6,569 bases of DNA, taken from an uncultured Verrucomicrobiota bacterium. GTDB taxonomy: Bacteria > Verrucomicrobiota > Verrucomicrobiia > Limisphaerales > UBA9464. The notes under the pieces were generated by a model. It searched no databases and was not told the DNA's origin. It saw nothing but the letters and a program-made list of their open reading frames with translations. Position 1 is the first letter of the stretch; each line of letters opens with the position of its first letter. Shown here one piece after another: positions 5,647 to 6,569 of this stretch. A program made the position numbers and the translations under genes. The stretch covers positions 1 through 6,569 of the forward strand of contig CAIPFS010000580.1 of assembly GCA_903864375.1 (NCBI GenBank), in the 5' to 3' direction.

Positions 5647-6569
5647 TCAGGCCTGACGACGGATCCGACGGGCGACACCGAAGCCCAACAAGCCTACCGC
5701 AAAACACGCCGCGTAGGAGGATGGCTCTGGAATCGGCGGATTGATATTGTATCCGGTTCCAGTCCAGAGCGGGTAATGGACCTCGACCGAAACATCCAGA
5801 TTTTTGACCCCGACGGAGCCCTCAAGAGCTCCACCTGAATCCCGGAGAGTCGCGGAAGGTGCCAAAATGGAACCATACCACGATTGCTGGAGATTCACGG
5901 CTCCAGCGGATTCAAAATTCCAGAGAACCTTGGTGGAGATCGTCTTGTCGGCAAAGATTCCGACAAAATTGGCACCGCCCGGAGTGTTCAGGGTATACCC
6001 GCTGGCCCCCGATACATTGATGATGATCGACTTCGGGTTCTTTCCCGACAGGTCCAGATTGATTTGGGACAGATTCCCTGTCTCCAAGAGCGTTTTGTCG
6101 ATATTGAAAACGGCGATTTTACTGATTGGGGAGATGGCACCCACTTTGAAGTTTAGATTATTGCCGCTAATCGAGGCCGTGCTGTTGGCGGCATAGCCAC
6201 CGTAGGTGGTGGATTCAGTTGTCAACCCGTCGAAAACCGAACTGAAGTTAAAGGTGCCCGGCTGATGGATGGTCGCCCCCTGATTGTATCCCTGGATGTT
6301 GATGATGTTTCCGCCGACAAAAAACTGATTGGCATTTTGATGCACCGTCTGACTTCCAGCGTAATAGAGACTCCCCCGTTGAATGGAGATGCTTCGGTTG
6401 AGCGCCGACTCAACATAGACGGTGTCAGAACTTTGGCTGACGGTGGAAGGAACCCGGATGGCGGTATTGAAGTTGTTGCCGCTTGTAATCGTGTGGATGA
6501 CTCCGGGACCTTCAAATTCCGAGACGTTGCGAAGTTCACCGCTCACGATCACGTCATATTGCGAGAGCA
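5647..6569 (-). CDS. Choice-of-anchor A family protein with PEP-CTERM sorting signal (5' end outside window)
   Basis: The frame stays open through the right edge (reading LSQYDVIVSGELRN at the boundary), so the signal peptide and true start lie outside; 306 complete codons are visible before the stop. A GTG at 6552 is an internal valine, not the start. Numbering from the first visible codon, the body is a beta-rich choice-of-anchor A domain: VIVSGELRNVSEFEG near 6-20, SIIINVSG at 180-187, VLWNFESAG at 214-222, SWYGSILAPSA at 229-239, LEGSVGVKNL near 248-257 and VEVHYPLW at 261-268. The last 27 residues form a PEP-CTERM signal: PEPSS, a hydrophobic helix, then the basic tail ARRIRRQA. Such signals are recognised by exosortase, implying export and processing at the envelope. 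The product is probably extracellular or surface-attached; its ligand is unknown. It is rich in Asn, Ser, Thr and Gly, and the DNA is less GC-rich than the neighbouring genes. Confidence 0.87.
   Translation of the reverse strand, partial: LSQYDVIVSGELRNVSEFEGPGVIHTITSGNNFNTAIRVPSTVSQSSDTVYVESALNRSISIQRGSLYYAGSQTVHQNANQFFVGGNIINIQGYNQGATIHQPGTFNFSSVFDGLTTESTTYGGYAANSTASISGNNLNFKVGAISPISKIAVFNIDKTLLETGNLSQINLDLSGKNPKSIIINVSGASGYTLNTPGGANFVGIFADKTISTKVLWNFESAGAVNLQQSWYGSILAPSATLRDSGGALEGSVGVKNLDVSVEVHYPLWTGTGYNINPPIPEPSSYAACFAVGLLGFGVARRIRRQA

Noticed and set aside
6550..6552. GTG as the start of the choice-of-anchor A gene
   Set aside because: The frame continues upstream to the window edge with family-like sequence, and no signal peptide follows the GTG, so the true start lies outside.

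Overview
The window reads as a fragment of a Verrucomicrobiota chromosome, or less likely another member of the Planctomycetes-Verrucomicrobia-Chlamydiae (PVC) group. Two gene types point there: a large PVC-type c-haem protein (beta-propeller 'membrane-bound dehydrogenase' domain, HEAT-like helical region, C-terminal CxxCH domain) and a PEP-CTERM-anchored 'choice-of-anchor A' surface protein. None of the four visible start codons has a Shine-Dalgarno sequence at normal spacing, which fits weak SD dependence. This assignment is inference from gene content.

All five genes lie on the minus strand, so transcription runs from right to left. In that order they are: (1) a choice-of-anchor A / PEP-CTERM protein, cut off at its 5' end by the right edge (5647-6569); (2) a 185-base gap with several inverted repeats (5462-5646); (3) a 240-residue FAD/NAD(P)H oxidoreductase of the ferredoxin-reductase superfamily without an iron-sulfur domain (4739-5461); (4) gcvT, the aminomethyltransferase (T-protein) of the glycine cleavage system (3529-4674); (5) gcvH, the lipoyl carrier H-protein (3114-3500); (6) a 145-base gap; (7) the large PVC-type c-haem protein (68-2968). 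Bases 1-67 hold no gene I can support.

The reductase, gcvT and gcvH are closely spaced (64 and 28 bases apart) and probably form one transcription unit. GcvT and GcvH handle the aminomethyl/lipoyl chemistry of glycine breakdown. The P-protein (gcvP), which often follows gcvH, is not here; the next gene is the unrelated c-haem protein. The L-protein is also absent, so both must be encoded elsewhere. The reductase is not a lipoamide dehydrogenase, and its link to glycine cleavage is unproven. The haem protein and the PEP-CTERM protein appear to be envelope proteins with their own regulation.

I see no mobile element, CRISPR array, tRNA or rRNA. The most interesting non-coding signals are mutually exclusive hairpins after the PEP-CTERM gene, a hairpin just ahead of gcvT, a palindrome ahead of the reductase gene, and C-rich, G-poor stretches before three start codons. 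I found no convincing new multi-gene system; this is mostly ordinary metabolism next to PVC-specific envelope genes.
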